Positions 35,101-45,390 of a stretch of 64,000 nucleotides of DNA are shown one piece after another. The stretch spans positions 235,643,135-235,707,134 of the forward strand of contig OY856186.1 in NCBI GenBank assembly GCA_963693315.1, written 5' to 3'. The notes beneath the pieces are model-generated. The model saw nothing but the letters and a program-made list of their open reading frames with translations. It was not told the DNA's origin and searched no databases. This stretch comes from Diogma glabrata (Eukaryota; Arthropoda; Insecta; Diptera; Cylindrotomidae). A program made the position numbers and the translations under genes. Numbering within the stretch: the stretch's first letter is position 1; every line of letters starts with the position of its first letter.

Positions 35101-36060
35101 GTTTATATTTTACTATTCGTTGACGATCTTTTAATTTGCTGTAAAAATATAAATACTATTGTCAACATAAAAAATAAGTTATCTAAGAAATTTAAAATGA
35201 AGGACAAAGGAAAAGTAAAAAACTACATTGGTATTGATATTGAATATAACTATGAAAAAGATAATGTTCTAACACTAAGTCAGAAATCCTACATTGAATC
35301 TTTAGCTAAACGCTACAATATTGAAAATACAAAATTATATAGGACACCAATGGAAATGAATTTGAAACTGGAACAATCCAAAGTAAACGAGGATGTAAAG
35401 TATAGGAATTTAATAGGTGCACTATTGTATATTAGTTCTGGTACAAGACCAGATATATCGTTCAGTGTAAACTATTTAAGCAGATTTCAAAATTGCTATG
35501 ATGAGATACATTTTAAATATGCTATGCGAGTTCTGAAGTATTTGTACTTAACAAAAAATCTTAAATTAAAATATCGTAAAACTAATAATGCCGATATATT
35601 CGATTGTTTTGTGGATGCCGACTGGGCAGGAGATATTTTAGACAGGAAGTCTACAACGGGATTTGTTATCAGATTGTATGGAAATGTTATTTTTTGGAAA
35701 TCAAAAAAACAAAACAGTGTAACAAAATCATCTACATTTGCTGAGTATATCGCCTTATCAGAAGCTGTAACAGAATTAAATTTTCAAATCTGTCTTGTGA
35801 ATGATGTGTTTACCAAAGTATCTAATCCAGTAAAAATATTTGAAGATAACTCAGGAGCAGTAGCCATTGCTAAATATGGAAATTTTACGAAGAATTCCAA
35901 ACATATAGAGGTGCACTATCATTTTATACATGAAAATGTCCAAGAAAGAAAAATTGAAGTCTTGAAGATAGATTCCGAAGAAAATATTGCCGATATATTT
36001 ACTAAAGCATTAGGAAATACTAAATTCATTAAATTTAGAGATGCATTAAAATTAGAATAA
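32104..36060 (+). CDS. Copia Gag-Pol polyprotein, intact
   Basis: One frame of 1318 codons, the usual size for Copia. Order: UBN2-like gag (residues 1-200), zinc knuckle CFNCGKPGHLKKDC (about 212), protease with WLLDSGCTDHI (about 295), integrase with HTDLNGP, CDNGKEY and a glutamate in ELNGTAERYNR (about 495-595), reverse transcriptase with MDVETAFLNG and catalytic LFVDDLL (about 1003), RNase H with FVDADWAGD (about 1168) and the final KHIEVHYHFI and NIADIFTKAL. All catalytic residues I can identify are present. Integrase lies before reverse transcriptase, as in Ty1/Copia elements. This is the only complete autonomous-looking retroelement of the window. Confidence 0.95.
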   Translation: MAAKNSDINIPIFDGADYANWKLRMLKFLQFKKCKEVVVRKKLSTDDEKWEERDIQATNYIYSAITNKQLEYISEIESAYEIIQKFDEMYMKKSTALQIVCRHNLENVKLKNYSDVSVFFDEFEKAVNELKQAGAVMAELEKLNYMLKSLPQNYSHIGDLIDLLPEKEKTVDYLKSKIKLKNTEEKFNEVSNERANVYRAEARQSHQYSFKCFNCGKPGHLKKDCRNWYENRSRGRDVSGFGGRGAYNNRKFYRGRGNQNHHNNQENKGNIFFTSIANNTYTTNKNDNKQGQIEWLLDSGCTDHIINTDDYYEVCETLKQPVKVKIGDGRVLEATMIGNFKTYFTVHGEKSEVTLKNVFYVKEMKANLLSYSKVTEQNSIVSKGRLSKIYNQYGKFIAVAIKEDRLYKMKSYVIGEKFQVNMSKSNLTIKEKLHRTFGHVNFNNLKIMCENELLDGLPKEIESAYLKCATCIENKMHNLPFQNNRRKAKEILEIVHTDLNGPHQTTGNHGEKYFLSFIDDYSKLVKVYCIRTKDEVYECLVQYVNEVQNLTEKIIKELRCDNGKEYMNARVLEFAKERGIIIKPCPAYVHELNGTAERYNRSLMDMGRCLLSEAKVERKFWPEIIKTAAYLKNRTLNNTIERKTPYEIFFKRKPSAKNLKMYGSKVFVRIPEVRRKSKWDKKAEIGILLGYSDTGYRVLINHKVIIARHCDIIEEDVPMCGFEYKKEEEINEEEIQRNLDKTEENENLTNSNHDVNETTKQLQNNNIHEVNSDDEIKENEETTKRKRSGRQIKPPLRFDEEYSYYCISANYSDAMIPVNYQEAMQCDESKNWKAAMDRELDSLEENNTWTIVNQYPEDKKVIDVKWLYKKKSESEYKARLVVRGFQQIDSIDDTYSPVAKMPTLKLLLSYCCQNNLNIHQMDVETAFLNGKVLSEVYIKQPVGYEDGTGRVYKLNKSLYGLKESPRAWYECFNEFLTALGFQRSKYDYCLYVKRNNEIIVYILLFVDDLLICCKNINTIVNIKNKLSKKFKMKDKGKVKNYIGIDIEYNYEKDNVLTLSQKSYIESLAKRYNIENTKLYRTPMEMNLKLEQSKVNEDVKYRNLIGALLYISSGTRPDISFSVNYLSRFQNCYDEIHFKYAMRVLKYLYLTKNLKLKYRKTNNADIFDCFVDADWAGDILDRKSTTGFVIRLYGNVIFWKSKKQNSVTKSSTFAEYIALSEAVTELNFQICLVNDVFTKVSNPVKIFEDNSGAVAIAKYGNFTKNSKHIEVHYHFIHENVQERKIEVLKIDSEENIADIFTKALGNTKFIKFRDALKLE

Positions 36061-36102
36061 GTTATATTAGTTATTGTGTTGCAATATAAATGTAAGGAGG
36101 TG

Positions 36103-36290
36103 TGTTGGTTTTATACATTTACATTGGCAACACTATTAGACTATCAAGATTAGAATAATAATGAAGATGGCGTAGACGTTAGAACAAATGAAATGTCATT
36201 ATAAGAATGTTCTCCAGTTCAACAAAAATAAAATATTGTTTAAAACCAAATAAGTGTTTTGTTCATTTAATTATATTAACAATATTAACA
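36103..36290 (+). repeat. 3' LTR of Copia 1
   Basis: 188 bp; differs from the 5' LTR at seven positions, all between about 36145 and 36220. Confidence 0.93.
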
Positions 36291-36622
36291 GTTATTGCTA
36301 CTTTATACGTAACACTTGTTCACTTCACTTGTTCACTTTTTATAATTAAAATCACTACAATTTGAATTAAACAGCTCACTCAAATAATAATTCGAATATA
36401 TGCCCTTACATTGATTGTCATGCTGCTTTTATACTCATAGCATGACTTCAAGCATCTTAAGGTAATAAAACAATTAAATATTTCTGGATTGTCTCCTCCC
36501 ACAACAAATTTAAATTATTTTGTAATGATGATTCTAAAGCAATAAAATTATTTTATGTATAGTCTTTCCCATGCAAGCTAGTGAACTTGTTCAGTCGACG
36601 AACAAATCTTTTTATCATATTT

Positions 36623-37295
36623 GTGCCCATAATTATGAAAGTGGTCTAAGTCAAAATTTAAAAAAAATGAGTTTATCCGTTATATCGCATCAAATTACTT
36701 CAAACTAAATTAGTCAAATGTAATATGTACGATATTGTCAAAAAAGATCCGTCATAGAGTACTTGTTATTTCAACAAAAATGTAATTCATCTAGTGTTAA
36801 TTATGATAGTAATCTAAGACAAAATTTGAAGAAAAAAAAACAAAAAGTCGAACAAAATGTCAAAAATAATTGCCAAAACGTTGTGTTGCAAGTTTTTATA
36901 TTGTCGGCCCATAAAAATGAGCTGCTCCTCCTAAATGTCAAAATTGCTCTTTTTTAAGTGAAAGTTTATGGTGACAAAATAATGAGTTCGGAAAATAATT
37001 AATAAATAACATTAGAATTTCGAAGTTTGCTTTTGCGTTAAGTCATTTATACGCCGTTCAGTTAATTTTGAAAATGGTCTAAGTCAATTCAAACTGTAAA
37101 AAGCATATTTCGGAATGAGATTTATACAAAATTTCACATGCATAATAAACTTTCATTATTACCGACTAACAAAGCTCTAAAATAAAATGTTTCATAATAT
37201 AGAAATGTTTCGTAATTTAATCATTTGCAAACCTTTAAATATCTCAAAACAAGAAATGTATGACTTAGTTAGACCACTTTCATAATTATGGGCAC
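36623..37295. mobile_element. TIR element, non-coding, ATTT flanks
   Basis: Inverted ends GTGCCCATAATTATGAAAGT, continuing GGTCTAA, at 36623 and 37295, flanked by ATTT on each side (36619-36622 and 37296-37299). Weakened copies of the end motif (ATAGTAATCTAAGACAAAATT, TTGAAAATGGTCTAAGTCAA) recur inside. The short open frame 36763-36957 has no recognisable content. Confidence 0.75.
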
Positions 37296-37611
37296 ATTTG
37301 CATCAATAATAAAGCATGATATACAAACATTTTTAATTTGAAAGTTGTATGCAACTGATGCTTTATTATAAAAAAATAAGCTATAAAACGATAAAATCCT
37401 GCAATCGTCATTTTTTCATACAAAACGAAGCGCAATTTTGCGAGCTCCAAAATCCGTTTTTAGTCCGAGTACAACATTAAATTTTTTTTCCAATCGTTAT
37501 TTAATCTATTATTTAATAAAACTTTAAAATGATCGGTATTTTAAATTACATTTAATTTACATCTCAAACTCAAACTAAACCCAAGCAATCATTCTTTATA
37601 AATGGCTGTAA

Positions 37612-37704
37612 AGCCGGGCATTAACGTACAACAGAAACAGAATTTTATACAAATTTGACAGCAAAAATTCTGTTTCTGTTTCTGTTGTATGTAAATTTCA
37701 GCCT
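37612..37704. mobile_element. hairpin MITE, second copy of the 16008 family
   Basis: Same inverted arms (TACAACAGAAACAGAATT..) and same start AGCCGGGCATT after TAA. The right flank is TTA and not a clear TAA, so the duplication is imperfect. Confidence 0.65.
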
Positions 37705-38100
37705 TTATTCAATTTTTTTTTCAATCGCTCCTGCGAACCTGCAGACCTTCGATCAACGATAGCTCTTGCCGATGTTTTCTTTTAAACCCTAATATTAGAC
37801 TAAAAATGATTATAATGAGATTAGCTATTCATTATAACCTAATTTATTATGATTGTAAAAAAACCAGAAATAAAGTTAAGTTAGAGTTGAAGTTTTGAAA
37901 TAAAAAATTAAATCATTTAATTTTAAATTTTGACTCAAATATTTTTGGTAGATCTCGTAGAATGTAGAATTTTCTCGTAGAACGTAGAACGCCCGACGAT
38001 GTCCTAATAAAATGAAACTATTTAGAGTCGAAATTTAAAATTAAAAGCTATATTATTTCATTTTAAAGCGTATAAACAAGAGTTTTTAAAAATGTTATCC
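37705..38100. other. no gene seen
   Basis: AT-rich. AGAATTTTCTCGTAGAACGTAGAA-like words are repeated at 37955-37990; nothing else is supported. Confidence 0.4.
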
Positions 38101-38112
38101 AACAAACTGTGT

Positions 38113-38803
38113 CGATGAGGGAATACGATAGAGAATACAACACAATAGAACATCTTTCGAGAAAATACTCTTTAGAGAAAATAGTTTCACTAAAGGAATA
38201 TAAAAATACCTAAATCAACAAAAGCAAATATAACGTAACCAAAGTAAACACGTAATAGGATGTTTTTGTTTATCCTATAAGAAAGTAAACGCAATCTATT
38301 TAATTAGAGAGTAGGCAAATAAATCAGTTCAAAAGAATAGAAGAATCCCACACCTATGTGTCAATATATGAACATCGTATTATTATGTTTTTGTTGATAA
38401 AGAAAGGAAAAAGGTTTTGCTCTAAAATTTAGTAGAAAGATCGGGCTTATTTCTTCTAGCTAGTATATATAAGAGGTCGTGTTAGGAACAGAGATCAGTA
38501 TAAATTTGTCAGCGATAGAATTACGTATAAATTTAGCAGTGATATAAGCGAGTTAAAATCATAGGTGACACAAGTTCGTCAAAATAAATTCTAAGAGATT
38601 ATTATAAGTTTAATAGAGTTTTTATAAGTAAGAATTATTGTGAATACAAGAATAATTAAGGGGAATACTAGTATAGGAGAAATATTGTTTTAAGAAATAA
38701 AATCTTAAACTTCCAAAAATTATATCGTTTAGAAAATCCATTGTTTTAATTTCCTGATTTAGTGATCGAAACAAATATTATTTACTCGGCAAAGAAACGT
38801 TAC
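38113..38803 (+). mobile_element. probable solo LTR just upstream of the second MFSD6-like gene
   Basis: Ends AAACGTTACA like the solo LTR at 53950-54531. It has a TATA-like TATATAAGAGG (about 38465) and, 230 bp on, AATAAA (about 38697), the order seen in LTRs. The start is uncertain (a TGTGTCG lies at about 38110) and no exact target duplication was found. The end lies 228 bp before the gene's ATG. Confidence 0.4.
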
Positions 38804-39031
38804 AACACTACTCCAAGAACCAACGGCAAACAGTGTAAATTATAATAAAGTTAAGGTTATTTTCGCAAATAAAATAAATATTGGAAAATATTTCATATGA
38901 ACAATTAATTAATAATAAGCAAGCAATTAATAGTAAGATTTCTTTTTTAAGGTTTATAATTTTTGGTCGTTTATAATTTTTGACAGAAATTTTATCTTTG
39001 GAAACAAGGTCCACCTTCATGACCGAATAAA

Positions 39032-41631
39032 ATGCGACTGAAAATAAATAAAAAACTATTTTTAATAAAATTTCATTTCTTCCTGTTTAATGCTGGTAAG
39101 TATCATATTTTTGTAAGATAGCGATTAATACACAAATGAAAAATTATATTTATTATGCAGGTTGTGCTCCTCTGATACCATTTCTACCGGTTATTGTACG
39201 ACAATTGGGATTTTCGGCAGCAATTGTTGGTACAATTTATACCATACTGCCAATCACTGGATTAATTGCTAAACCGTTATTTGGAGTATTAGCCGATCGT
39301 TTTCAAAAACATAAGTTTTTGTTTGTACTATTTCAAGTTAGTTTAAAGTTTATTGGTTGTAAAATGAATATTAATGCGATTAATTTTTTTTATTCATTTA
39401 GCTTTTACTTACCGTTTTCTATTTCTCTATTGTGTTTGTTCCTGATATTCCTCAAAATTCACCTGTCAATTTTCAGTGTAATAATGGAACATCTTTTCAA
39501 AAATGTTTAAAAAAAGATGAACGGTCTTTTGACAGTTGTATCATCGATCAAATTCAAATCAGCCAATCGACGACATTAAAATGCCAAGTGAGGACTAATT
39601 TTATTCGTATTGCAAAACAGATTTAAAATAATCCCGTATTTTTAGTTAAACTGCAATATCCAGCCATGGATGTGGGATACTATAGATAATAAAACGAACA
39701 ATTTGGAGTTCACGACAGTAGTGGAATCATTGGCAGTATTAGAAAATTGTCTAGATTTCAAGATTAAAACAGTGGTTTTTTCTAATGGTGAGTAGCTGAA
39801 CTGTATTTAGTTCAATTCTAAATTTGTATAAAAATGATAAAGTAGATTTGATGCTATTTTGTTCTAATTGTTTACATTCTAGGTTCTAATAGTTCATTAT
39901 ACTGTCTGAATTCAAAAGATACAAATAAATCTTATGACACAAAATGTGAAGCTGTTTGTAATAATCAATTTGTAACGGAAATGCTGACTGTTACAAAAAT
40001 ACCAAATAATCAAGTAAGGTAATTAAATTCGTATTTATTGCTCAAATCTTTAAAAACAAATGTTTTCGGTAGGTTACTGGCTTATATCAATTTTGGATAT
40101 TATTTTTTTTGTTAGTATTTAGTCGGATGTTTTTAAATGTTCTTGTTGGCTTGACTGACACTATTTGCTTTGAACTTCTAGGTAAATATTTTCTTTAATA
40201 TTTAAGGCAAAAGTTATAGTTTAATTGGGATTTTCAGGCGACGATCATCATTTATATGGAAATCAACGATTATGGGGTGCAGTTGGTTGGGGTATATTAG
40301 CTGTAGTTTCGGGTATTGTTGTTGATAAATACTCCGAAGGACTTGCTAAAAAGGATTATACGATTGTTTTTTACATCATGTTGTCATTTATGCTCTTTGA
40401 TTTTTTTGTATCAAACAGATTACAGGTAAATGTAATTAATTAACGGGTTAAATTTAACAGTTGAGTTTTGTCTTTATTTGAAAGTATACACAAACAAAAC
40501 TATCTAAAAATATTCTAAAAGATGTGGGCAAAGTTTTTTCTTCGTTGAAAATTGTCATATTTTTTTTGTGGTGCATTTTAATTGGAATGGGGACGGCAGT
40601 TATATGGAACTTCTTATTTTGGCATTTGGAAACACTTGCAAGTGAACAAGAGGGGTAATGTTACGAATTCTTTAACTTATGGTACAATAATTTGATTTGT
40701 GAAATTTTAGTTGTAATCACATGAGCACAATGAAAACGTTACAAGGTCTGGTTATGGGAATCCAATGTTTTGGAGGTGAACTACCATTCTTCTTTTTATC
40801 TGGAAAAATTTTGAAGAAAATTGGACATGTGAATGCTATGAGTTTGGTGCTGTTAGGCTTTGGTGTAAGATTTTTACTGTATTCTATTTTAATAAATCCT
40901 TGGTGGGTGTTACCGATCGAGCTGTTAAATGGTGTAACATTTGGAATTTTTTACACGACAATGACTTCGTATGCGAGTATAATTGCACCAAGTGGTACAG
41001 AAGCAACATTTCAAGTAAATTTGATTTTACCTGATGTAGAGAAAATTGTTGTAAAATTAGTTTTTATTGTTTAGGGTCTTGTAGGTGCAAGTTTTGAAAG
41101 TATTGGCTCGGCAAGTGGAAGTTTTATAGCTGGAATTTTATTCGAGAGAATAGGTGGAAGTGCAACTTTTCGTTTCTACGGAATCATTGCTTTGGTTCTA
41201 TTTATCACGCATGTAATTGCTCAAAAACTTATAAACAAATCCGAAGGTAAGACAGAGACAACTCGAAGAAAAGTGTTTGCAATCTATATTTATTTAACTA
41301 TGCGATATATAGCCGAGTGTATTAAAACACTAGTCTATACATTGTTAGGATCGTCGGTTCGAATCCAGTCAAATCCAATATATGAATTTTACTGGATTAG
41401 AATTACAGAACCGAGAAGTATTGATATAATATATATCTTTCAAAGGACAGTAAATCCACTGGATGTATCAATACTTAAAAAAAAAAAATAATTGAAAAAG
41501 AGCCGTTTTTGTGCGGGAACTAAACTTTCTCATTTATTTTAGATACATCACAAAAATACATAACACCAACAGATGCATTACAGAGGTTAAAACAACAAGA
41601 AGAAGAAGCGCTTTCAAAAACAGAAAAATAA
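39032..41631 (+). CDS. MFSD6-like major facilitator transporter, copy 2 (complete)
   Basis: Eleven exons: 39032-39095, 39161-39336, 39402-39587, 39646-39787, 39883-40013, 40073-40181, 40238-40425, 40485-40654, 40711-41014, 41075-41246, 41543-41631. All introns are GT-AG and the joined frame is 576 codons plus TAA. The start is fixed by an in-frame TGA 12 bp upstream; a three-codon upstream ORF (39019-39030) ends 1 bp before the ATG. The N terminus (KKLFLIKFHFFLFNAG, then APLIPFLPVIVRQLGF and GLIAKPLFGVLADRF) is typical of the first transmembrane pair of MFSD6-like proteins. A loop with nine cysteines follows, then the second helix set (YGNQRLWGAVGWG, RFLLYSIL, NPWWVLPIELLNG). It should be a multi-pass membrane transporter; the substrate is unknown for most members. 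The tail (LKQQEEEALSKTEK) is charged. AATAAA overlaps the stop, with another at about 41747. Confidence 0.92.
41295..41490 (+). mobile_element. tRNA-derived SINE in the last intron of the second MFSD6-like gene
   Basis: AGCCGAGTGTA (41311) resembles an RNA polymerase III A box, and GGTTCGAATCC (41356-41366) is a perfect B box. They are spaced as in tRNA genes, and the segment ends in a run of A (about 41478-41490). The acceptor and anticodon stems do not fold as a working tRNA. It explains why this intron is 296 bp while the others are 56-95 bp. Confidence 0.65.
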
Positions 41632-41639
41632 AATGTTTT

Positions 41640-42595
41640 TAGGTAGAGAAAAGAACTGTGTTCGTTTAACTTGTTTCCTAAGGCCTTAATAAACCAGTCT
41701 TAATCGATATTTTGTAACAAAATATGTAAAAATTGAATAGTGTAAGAAAATAAAGCAAAGAACAAAATTTCACTAAAAAATTAAATTTTTAAATCTGTGT
41801 GAACAAAAACATGCAAGGAATAGTATGTAGCAGTGATGCCAGATTTTCAAAAATGAATTTTCCGTTGACGTATCGAAAGATTTGTCCCGTTTTTTAAGGA
41901 AAAAAATCCCTCAGAAATTCCTATCAAGCTTTTAATAAAAATATACATATAAATTCAATTATTTATTGAAAAAACTTCAAAAACTACCACAATTATAACA
42001 ATATTTATCCTTCCGACAACTGTAAATATCGGCCATTCCGCAGCAACGGGTGTTACATTTGTACGCATTTAAACTGATATAATTTCCAAATTAGAACAAA
42101 AATCTCTGTGTTTTGAATATAATTCGATTCATTTCAATGATTTCTTAAAAAAAACAAAAACACATTTAGAATTATTCAAGCGTTTACATATAATAATAGA
42201 TTTAAGCCCTGTGACGGGTGTTACAAGTACTCTTACAAAATATGATATCTTGTTGACCGATCATTAGATTTTAGCTAAACTAGAAATTTTTGTCGCAAAA
42301 TTAATATATGTGTTATTATGGTTTTCCATATTATTCACTGTTTGTGTGCTTTTGTCACTTTTGAATTAAAATGCAATATGAAAAAATATACTTTTTACTG
42401 TTTATTTTTAAATTTATTTATAATAATATAAACTTCCTTATAGTAACAATTTGATTTCAAAATTAATAGCTAAGTTGTGAGTTAAAGAATCGTCCGTTCC
42501 TATACTCTAAGGATTTTGTTTATATATTACTTTTTATATTTTTATTTTACAAAAAAAGCTTGTGACGGGTGTTAAAAGATTTGTGACGGGTGTTA
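41640..42595. other. no gene seen; repeated CGGGTGTTA motif
   Basis: CGGGTGTTAC or a close variant occurs at about 42047, 42217, 42566 and 42587, three of them preceded by GTGA. The last is where the next transposon inserted. No coding region is seen. Confidence 0.45.
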
Positions 42596-42601
42596 CGAGT
42601 G

Positions 42602-45384
42602 CATGGTGTCCACCAGGTATGGAATTCTGGAAAGTCATGGAAAGTCAGGGGATTTTATTTTGGTCAGGGAAAGTCATGGAAAGTCATGGAATTTTTGTTA
42701 TTTTCTGGAAAAATTTTAGTTTAGCAAAAACTTTTTTATAAAAATAAAAATTATATTGCATGCATTCTTAATATTTTACTTATGTCTCCTTTATAAGTAT
42801 TTAAAATATTTTTGTAAGCGACATAGTTTATATTAATACAATCTATCTAATGTTATATTTTGAATGCCAGTTCTTAAAAATTTTTTGATACTCTAAATTT
42901 TATGTAAACGTTCAAATTAATATTTTTTCGTCAATGTGCAAAAGATCCCTTTACATTCTGTCGCTATGACAGCTGTGATCTCAACAATTACTAATCAGGT
43001 ACTAACTAACTGGCAAGAGAATATATTTATAAAAAACAATGAGATCAGTAACAGTGCGATGAAGTTTAAGGGCATCAAGATTTGCAGTTAAATTTCGATC
43101 ACGCACAAATCTAATATGATGCTTTGAACAGACTCTAATGCAGCGCTCAAACTTGATTGCAATACTTCATACAGGGACGCATATAGGACTTATAAATATT
43201 AAGTCAATAATGTAGAGTGAAATATTTTTTAACTTTACACATGCTCATTGTTATTGTTATTAAATGAATGATTTATAGTAAGTCATCTGCAATGGTCAAT
43301 GGTCCCAATAAACGAATGCTTTCGCATTAACGTATTTAATCTCCACACATATTGTTTGAAATATCGTTGGAAAACTCAGTTTTTGAAATAGAAAAAATAG
43401 CTGTATTTTTGGAATTAAACTTGATCAAATTTTGATTACCACAATCGGAATTTTGAGCTACTAGTTTACTTTTAGTGCTGCATATCTGCGGGGGCGATGT
43501 ATTTTATCATTTGAAGATTGGGTGAGCAATAGTTTGTGCTGTTTTACCATCTGCAAAACTATTTATCGGGCTACTGTGGATTTACAACAGTTCGTTTATA
43601 TAAATTAAAAATAGAGTGGGGACAAAATTAGCACTAGAGTGCTCCAGCTTTAATTAATTTAGACTCAAAAGTAAAGCCATCTTAGTAAATGTTTGTAAAT
43701 TTCGTAATATTCTACAAATACGTCATGGAAGATCATTTTTCTAAGGAGATCAAATCAATGTTATGCGAGCTTGCTACAATGTTTCATCCCATCACACACA
43801 GTTGAAAATGAGCTGAATTTGTAATGCAATTTGCTACATATATATAGGTCCTACGGAAGTCACCATTATAAAACAATGCAGAGCTTGCTTTAAAAATAAA
43901 TGTAATGCTCTTTGCATTAGCAAGTTGTTTTCAAACTTCTAGCGTAGCAAGTTGTTTTAAAATTCCTACCATTTTTATAAAAAATAAATTATGTTGTTAG
44001 AGTTGTACTAAAATTTGTAGTTTTGCGTTAGAATAAGTTTTAATGCAAAATTTGCTTTGCAATTTAATAATAACTTGCTTTACATAACCCATATAGCAAA
44101 GCTTGTATTAAAATTTGCAGCAATTTTTCGACTGTGTGGTTGTCTTCCAAAAATTTTTGATACATGTGAATGAATAGTTGAATATTTTGGATAGGACTGG
44201 GAGTAAAGCTGTTGGTCTATCAATGATTTGAAATATCACATCTTGTTCCTTTTTTGTGGATCAACTGATATTGGACTTCTAGCACAAAGAAAAAAATACT
44301 ATAAATTTATAAAATCTGTAGAAAATTTTACTTAAAGTGAGTGCAAGTTCTTTTGAAAATTCGCTCGGGATAATAATTTGGATGTTGTCCAGCTTTGTTG
44401 ATGTTTAACCCACCCTTAAAATTTTTTTTGACAATTTTGGGTTTGAATTTTGAAACCAAATTCTTTCATATAAACTACTGAAGACTGAGTTTGGGGTATT
44501 TATTCAGGAGTTTTCAGAATAGTGGTGTTTGAAGCAAAGCATTTCGAACCAGAAAGGCTTTCAATGATAGGAAGGTCAAAAGATTTAGTACAAGTAGTAC
44601 AAATAGAATAAGAATTAATGGCACTGTAAACACTTTTCAAATTGATATATTCGAAACCCAGGTAAGAATGAGCTAAGGGACCAAACTTAGGCCAAGCCCG
44701 CGCCACAGATTTTGTGGTTCGGGCCAGGCCTAACATTTTCAAACGGCCCAAGCTTGAACCAAGTTTGGACTGACGTCCTGGGACCAAAATTTGTAGTTTT
44801 GACAATGATGATTGAAAGTAAAGTTATTAAAATAATCGTTCTGGAAACCTATATGTAGTTCTACAACTAGGGGTCGGTTGTACAATAGCAGTTTAGCTAA
44901 AGCTTAGTAGAACTTAGTAGTAAGCTTAGTAGTAAAGCGATAGGAGCTTAGGTTAGGTTACAAGTTAGGTTAGTTTCTTGAACCGCACTTGAACCAACAA
45001 AATTGGGCGCTCAACTTGAACCCTGGCTTAAGCTCACACTCGCGACTAAACCGCAATTCTTCAACGCGTAACTGAACAGAATATCAGGTTTAGCATAATT
45101 TCAGCTTAAACCTCGGCTGAACTGCAATTGTACAAGCAGCCCTAAGTCTTTTATGTAATTAATTATTTATCAGAATTTTAAATATTTTGTATATCTTTGT
45201 TGGAATTAAAACATGTCTCATGTCATGTAACATCGACTCAATCAAAACATTTATACATTTTAGTTTTTTTTGTTTACAAAGTTATTAGTTTTATTTTAAA
45301 AAAGTCATGGAGTTTTCATATTTTTGGTCTGGAAAGTCATGGAAAGTCAGGGAATTTGGTTTCGAAAAAATAGTGGACACCATG
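42602..45384. mobile_element. DNA transposon-like element with 12-bp TIRs and 6-bp target duplication
   Basis: Ends CATGGTGTCCAC (42602-42613) and GTGGACACCATG (45373-45384), flanked by CGAGTG (42596-42601 and 45385-45390). Inside both ends are repeated GGAAAGTCATGGAAAGTCA words, pointing inwards. The 2783-bp body has no recognisable transposase; the - strand frame 44805-44500 (101 codons) could not be assigned. Superfamily unknown. A second small TIR element sits inside at 44870-45141. Confidence 0.75.
44870..45141. mobile_element. small MITE nested in the 42602-45384 element
   Basis: Inverted ends GGGGTCGGTTGTACAAT and GGCTGCTTGTACAAT, continuing GCAGTT(T/C)AGC, flanked by CTA (44867-44869 and 45142-45144). 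Three-base flanks suit a Harbinger-like element. The right half repeats CTTGAACC and GGCTTAAGC-like words. Confidence 0.6.
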
Positions 45385-45390
45385 CGAGTG

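Larger units (their letters stand above)
31794..36290 (+). mobile_element. complete Copia retrotransposon inserted in a Gypsy LTR
   Basis: LTRs of 188 bp at 31794-31981 and 36103-36290 (TGTTGG...TTAACA), with a perfect 5-bp duplication GTTAT (31789-31793 and 36291-36295). A primer site follows the 5' LTR and a purine tract (AAGGAGG) precedes the 3' LTR. The two halves of the Gypsy LTR rejoin exactly around it. The LTRs differ at seven of 188 positions, yet the ORF is intact. Confidence 0.96.
28502..36458 (-). mobile_element. Gypsy-type element with internal deletion, SAP-domain gag, split by Copia
   Basis: Two LTR copies in - orientation: 28502-28914 (3' LTR) and 31533-31793 plus 36296-36458 (5' LTR, split by a Copia). 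They share strings such as ACGACTCTGCGTC, GAATGATCTCCGATA and CTCCAGTAGATCTCCCAGTAA. The outer ends are approximate and no clean target duplication was found. The body holds gag and the integrase half of pol on the - strand. Protease, reverse transcriptase and most of RNase H are missing. Confidence 0.8.

Noticed and set aside
41295..41490. A working tRNA gene
   Set aside because: The B box is perfect, but no acceptor stem or proper anticodon stem can be folded, and an A tail follows. A SINE fits better.
41192..41491. 99-codon open frame after the MFSD6-like exon
   Set aside because: It reads from exon 10 into the last intron, past a good GT donor at 41247; the SINE fills the rest.
44500..44805. 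101-codon - strand frame as a transposase
   Set aside because: No catalytic or DNA-binding motif could be seen. It is left unassigned within the TIR element.
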